From: Leptospira semungkisensis
GTDB lineage: Bacteria; Spirochaetota; Leptospiria; Leptospirales; Leptospiraceae
Length of the DNA stretch: 64,000 bases
Direction: 5' to 3'
NCBI RefSeq assembly: GCF_004770055.1
Contig: NZ_RQEP01000019.1
Location: 682,001-746,000, forward strand
Below are positions 61,577-64,000 of the stretch, piece by piece. Numbering within the stretch: the stretch's first letter is position 1; every line of letters begins with the position of its first letter. A program made the translations under genes and the position numbers. The notes under the pieces were generated by a model, which made no database searches, was not told the DNA's origin, and worked only from the letters and a program-made list of their open reading frames with translations.

Positions 61577-62370
61577 TTTGGACCGACTGTAGTAGTTTCT
61601 CTAACGGTTCCGATCTCTGCGTCCAGATCTATTTTGGCCTGGCTCATTGTCTTGTAGAGAAAGTCCCTGAACGCCTCCCAAGTCCCATAGGTCCATGGCT
61701 CGTATCTACCGATGAATTTATAACCAACCTTTGTATGCATCGGTTCTGTCTGGTAACGAGTGATTCCGGATTTTAAGATCACAACTACCGGAATCTTGTT
61801 CTCGAATGCAAGTTTGATCATTCCTTTTTGCATAGGTTGAATGATCTCAGAATAAGAATTATGACCTTCCGGATACACGATATAAGAATTAGTGGATAAT
61901 CCTTTAATCACATTTCGAACGGAGACTGCAATAGTGGTCGCCTTAGATGTTTCGAACACCTGAGATCCCATTGCTTTCATCCACCAATACGCGATTAAGG
62001 TCTTCTTAATGACTTGGTTTGCAAGATAGGGTCTATTCACGACCAGACAATCGTAAGGGAAATCGATCTCATTCACATGGTTCAAGAAGATCAAATGTCC
62101 TGTTTCTGGGACTTGGATCTCATTCTTGATGATGAGTTCCGTCTTTGTCATTTTGATCACGGCGCGTCCCCAAGTTTTAGAACCTTTTAAGAAGGCTTTG
62201 TATTGCTTTTCCCTCTTTCCTAGAATCGCGTAGAAGATCCCGGCAACCATATTAGGAAAGGCCACCGTAAGGACCAATCTCAATGTTACAACATAGGTGC
62301 GTAATACTAGGTTACGATACTTCTTGGAAAACCTGCCCAATCGGCTTTCCATAAACTTGAGTGGATTCAT
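61573..62370 (-). CDS. PlsC-type lysophospholipid acyltransferase
   Basis: The 265-residue membrane-associated protein has a hydrophobic N-terminal half (LRLVLTVAFPNMVAGIFYAIL) and the acyltransferase HX4D motif as NHVNEIDF near residue 101. The second motif is VYPEGHNSYSE near residue 177, where EGH replaces the usual EGTR. These enzymes transfer fatty acyl groups to lysophosphatidate or related lipids. It is first in the operon with biotin carboxylase and biotin carrier, linking it to fatty acid supply. Confidence 0.85.
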   Translation of the reverse strand: MNPLKFMESRLGRFSKKYRNLVLRTYVVTLRLVLTVAFPNMVAGIFYAILGKREKQYKAFLKGSKTWGRAVIKMTKTELIIKNEIQVPETGHLIFLNHVNEIDFPYDCLVVNRPYLANQVIKKTLIAYWWMKAMGSQVFETSKATTIAVSVRNVIKGLSTNSYIVYPEGHNSYSEIIQPMQKGMIKLAFENKIPVVVILKSGITRYQTEPMHTKVGYKFIGRYEPWTYGTWEAFRDFLYKTMSQAKIDLDAEIGTVRETTTVGPK

Positions 62371-62485
62371 GCTTACTATGCTTTACGAATCCCGTAGGCA
62401 GGGAAAGCAAATTCTTGAGAGATGAATAGGAAGGAAGAGACTATAACTTACGACGTTCGCTTGCAAGTTTTGAGAAGAAATAAGA

Positions 62486-62506
62486 ACGCCGGTGAAACAC
62501 CGGCGT
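62486..62506 (-). terminator. intrinsic terminator after the minus-strand exported-protein gene
   Basis: ACGCCGGTG (62486-62494), loop AAA and CACCGGCGT (62498-62506) form a 9-bp stem. On the minus strand it is followed by TCTTATTTCTTC. It lies 15 bases after the stop at 62521. Confidence 0.75.
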
Positions 62507-62520
62507 CTTGAAAATCTGTT

Positions 62521-63636
62521 TTATTTGTTGCTAGGTTGCTGCGCGTTTTGCTTCGCTTTCTTACTGCCTGGAGGGACTTTATCTCCCAGAAGTTTTTTAC
62601 GAGTGTCTGCATCCCAACGAAGATAGAGTTTGTTATCGACCTCGTCGTCATAAACTCTTCCGAGGATATCCACTGCGTCTCTGCGATAATCATCCGGAAT
62701 TCTCTTATCGAATATCGGACTCATCTTAGCATCCGCTCTTACCAAAGGGTTCGTAGAGAAATCGTAAGTGACTCCTTCTATAGAAACTACTTCTCCAGGA
62801 GTGATCTCTCCCAATTCGTTTCTCACCTCTTCGGTCTTAGCATCGGATCTTTGCAGATAGTAATTATCATAAGGATACTTCAGCTTGAAGATGTTCATTG
62901 CGTTGGATCTTGCATCCCTGCAAAGATTGATCGCTCCCAAATACATTTCGATGCGATGCTTTCTATGCTCAGGTTGAAGCTTCTGGTGTTTTTCCAAATG
63001 CTTTTCGATCTTGAGTGCGTTATTTCTAGCTTCCTTAGCTTCTCCTAAGAACTGATATCCTAGTTCCATATTCTTTTCGATGGTGTACTTATTCACCACG
63101 TAATGGAATTCTCTAGGATTGTACATCCTACGAGTGAATGGAGCCTCACGATTTTCTTTGATATCCGCACGAATATAACTAGTCTTTCCGTATTCGACAG
63201 AGATATCCACGAGCGCCTTGTCCATAGGGCTATTCGGATTCTTCTTCTCGATTGCGGTCTTTAAGATTTCTTCAGTACGCTCGACGTAAGCTTGGGACAT
63301 TTCTTCCAGAAGAAGTTCCATTCCCAACTGAGCCTCTAAGAATCTGCGATAGGAATTCACATGATTCCCTTCGAAGAAGTACAATAATCCTTCTTGGTAG
63401 AGTCTTTTTAGCTCCTTATATTTTATGAGTCTATCCCCATCTCCCTGTGCTTGGTTCTGGGCCCCACCTCCGGCTTGTTTTACATCGCCGGGATAATTTT
63501 TTACGATAGGCTCTATCGATCTCAAATAGGTTAATAACTCTATCCGCTTCTTATACGATTTCATAGACACGGCTTCGCCGTGTAATAGAGCGGGTGCGAC
63601 TAACATCGCAATCATGAAAACGAGAAGTTTCTTCAT
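62521..63636 (-). CDS. exported helical protein of unknown function
   Basis: The 371-residue product has a signal peptide (LLVFMIAMLVAPALLHGEA). The mature part is almost all helix with TPR-like parts (KRLYQEGLLYFFEGNHVNSY, ALKIEKHLEKHQKLQPEHRK). A Gly/Gln-rich linker lies near residue 58 and a Lys/Gln-rich tail at the end. ISVEYGKTSYIRADIKENRE suggests an ordered core but no family is recognised. It is probably periplasmic and stands as a single gene with its own terminator. Confidence 0.65.
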   Translation of the reverse strand: MKKLLVFMIAMLVAPALLHGEAVSMKSYKKRIELLTYLRSIEPIVKNYPGDVKQAGGGAQNQAQGDGDRLIKYKELKRLYQEGLLYFFEGNHVNSYRRFLEAQLGMELLLEEMSQAYVERTEEILKTAIEKKNPNSPMDKALVDISVEYGKTSYIRADIKENREAPFTRRMYNPREFHYVVNKYTIEKNMELGYQFLGEAKEARNNALKIEKHLEKHQKLQPEHRKHRIEMYLGAINLCRDARSNAMNIFKLKYPYDNYYLQRSDAKTEEVRNELGEITPGEVVSIEGVTYDFSTNPLVRADAKMSPIFDKRIPDDYRRDAVDILGRVYDDEVDNKLYLRWDADTRKKLLGDKVPPGSKKAKQNAQQPSNK

Positions 63637-63770
63637 TGGCGGACCTTTTCCTTAGCTTCTCCGTGCGGAGATCGGGTTCAACCCGAAAATCGTGCTTTTC
63701 TTCTTAGTCTATCGGTTAGAATACGGTGAGAATTGACGCTTCCGGATGCATTTTTCCGGAATTTCTTCCT

Positions 63771-64000
63771 ATGACAGCAACTGCATTAGCCCAAGGCAAA
63801 AAAATCTCCTTCCGAAACAAAGAAGATACCGTTTGTCCAATCTGCAACGAAGTGCACCAAAGGGAGAGCATGTTCCAGGGCGGGGGAAGGCTGATCGCAG
63901 GCAAGCTCACCCAGGAATTACGTCGCCTTTACGAGAAAAACAAGAAATTCGGACGGGTTTCGCCGAACGATTACGTTCTGAATGTTTGCCCTCGTTGTCT
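63771..64000 (+). CDS. DUF2225 family protein, N-terminal part
   Basis: The reading frame from the ATG at 63771 is open to the window edge (76 residues). It has KISFRNKEDTVCPICNEVH and, later, DYVLNVCPRC, which are the two CxxC pairs that open DUF2225 proteins and probably bind zinc. Such proteins continue with TPR-like helices. The function is unknown. An inverted repeat, TTCCGG ... CCGGAA, lies about 10-30 bases before the start. Confidence 0.8.
   Translation, partial: MTATALAQGKKISFRNKEDTVCPICNEVHQRESMFQGGGRLIAGKLTQELRRLYEKNKKFGRVSPNDYVLNVCPRC

Noticed and set aside
62536..63048. Plus-strand frame of 170 codons opposite the last minus-strand exported-protein gene
   Set aside because: Shadow frame; hydrophobic patches come from reverse reading of helical Leu/Lys codons.

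Overview
The window looks like chromosomal DNA of a Leptospira species. The evidence is the mixture of families: lipoproteins with loose spirochaetal lipoboxes, a FapA/DUF342 protein, a FYDLN-acid protein, a DUF2225 protein, a tiny COX24/AURKAIP1-like ribosomal protein, a PerR-type regulator without structural zinc cysteines, and an IcmF-type fused acyl-CoA mutase. Base composition by eye is in the low to mid 40s % GC, which would fit a species of the intermediate or higher-GC groups; the species cannot be named from the sequence alone. No insertion sequence, prophage, integrase or CRISPR array was seen. Genes are densely packed, mostly in short operons with ATGA-type overlaps.

Layout. 1-4.2 kb (minus): FapA-like protein (cut by the window edge), an alpha/beta hydrolase, a CheX-like protein and a membrane protein with a decayed GGDEF-like tail. 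4.2-8.7 kb: methyltransferase, dihydrolipoyl dehydrogenase, a PerR-like regulator and the NhaD antiporter. 8.7-17.8 kb: exported protein, XRE-cupin regulator, pseudouridine synthase, SDR-like protein, HAD phosphatase, LysM/M23 peptidase, DCC protein, a YihQ-like GH31 lipoprotein and a rhodanese homologue without catalytic cysteine. 18-21.7 kb (plus): three-gene operon with a trypsin-like protease and a PDZ protein lacking the triad. 21.8-26.4 kb: response regulator with an ATPase domain, outer-membrane barrel, flippase and PAP2 phosphatase. 26.7-30 kb: icmF.

30.1-35.2 kb (plus) is the most notable region: a STAS-like gene, a Cys/His-rich exported protein, an MbnP-like lipoprotein, its MbnH-like di-heme partner, an unknown protein and an outer-membrane barrel. 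The MbnP/MbnH pair is a known copper-linked pair in which the di-heme enzyme oxidises a tryptophan of its partner. Here it sits without methanobactin genes and with extra envelope genes, so it may be a wider metal-handling system.

35.3-45.4 kb: small cysteine protein, DUF5683-like protein, cysK, class I aldolase, a sensor kinase with a degenerate ATPase domain, CBS protein, an intergenic stretch with a tRNA-like relic and an orphan minus-strand terminator, small envelope proteins, a TPR protein and CheW. 45.5-49.2 kb (minus) is an RNA/translation operon: FYDLN protein, miaA (apparently starting at a non-AUG codon), hfq, SPFH protein, manC and a 31-residue ribosomal-type protein, ending in a clear terminator. 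49.3-54.7 kb: pdxJ, a lipoprotein, a C-terminal processing protease and nadB. 54.7-59.4 kb (minus) holds a tandemly duplicated two-gene cassette (Omp85-type barrel plus DUF1566 lipoprotein) in which the lipoproteins are almost identical but the barrels have diverged. 59.6-62.4 kb is biotin carboxylase, biotin carrier and acyltransferase; 62.5-64 kb an exported protein of unknown function and the start of a DUF2225 gene.
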